DNA of 64,000 bases, taken from positions 70,001 through 134,000 of the forward strand of contig JABMCL010003682.1 in the NCBI GenBank assembly GCA_018857735.1, read 5' to 3'. The notes below the pieces were generated by a model. That model was not told the origin of the DNA. It searched no databases and saw nothing but the letters and a program-made list of their open reading frames with translations. Positions within the stretch are counted from its first letter, which is position 1; the number at the start of each line of letters is the position of its first letter. The translations under genes were made by a program, and so were the position numbers. Positions 1-64,000 of this stretch are shown in pieces. The stretch is from Alviniconcha marisindica. Taxonomy: Eukaryota; Mollusca; Gastropoda; Provannidae.

Positions 1-64000
<64,000 letters not shown>

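Overview
The window is a stretch of animal nuclear genome carrying the interior of one very large gene on the + strand, an orthologue of ADGRV1 (VLGR1/GPR98), the very large adhesion G protein-coupled receptor. I could assemble 55 exons joined by 54 GT-AG introns. Reading from base 1 to base 64000 they give one continuous open frame of about 3,390 codons (10,177 nt, 16% of the window). Neither end of the gene is present: the N-terminus, signal peptide, GAIN domain and seven-helix domain lie outside. The organism is a metazoan. Long microsatellite-rich introns, a tRNA-derived SINE and a short dispersed tail element suggest a lophotrochozoan, probably a marine mollusc (inference only).

The protein is a chain of Calx-beta repeats: 21 complete plus one partial at each end by my count. 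Each new repeat is announced by a motif like NDxPxGxxxF. Three repeats are interrupted at about the same loop. Exons 15-18 insert a LamG/pentraxin-like domain, exons 33-34 insert a four-cysteine PAN/apple-like segment, and exons 46-50 insert EAR/EPTP beta-propeller repeats. The order LamG, then many Calx-beta, then EAR matches the known layout of vertebrate ADGRV1.

The introns are unusual. By eye about a quarter of intron sequence is minisatellite (units of 21-92 bp), and there are some twenty (CA/GT)n tracts. Many minisatellite units span an exon-intron junction, so the introns hold arrays of copied splice donors or acceptors. At exons 15, 32 and 49 the copied donors would extend the exon in frame. 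Other intron content: a 164-nt U1 snRNA gene (50657-50820), two full and two partial copies of a tRNA-derived SINE, a tRNA-like sequence, the 3' end of a LINE reverse-transcriptase ORF, a 339-bp MITE built of nested palindromes (31043-31381), a second MITE (34023-34281), and seven copies of a short element that all lie in the same orientation.

No gene is supported on the - strand. The long - strand open frames are reading frames through minisatellites.
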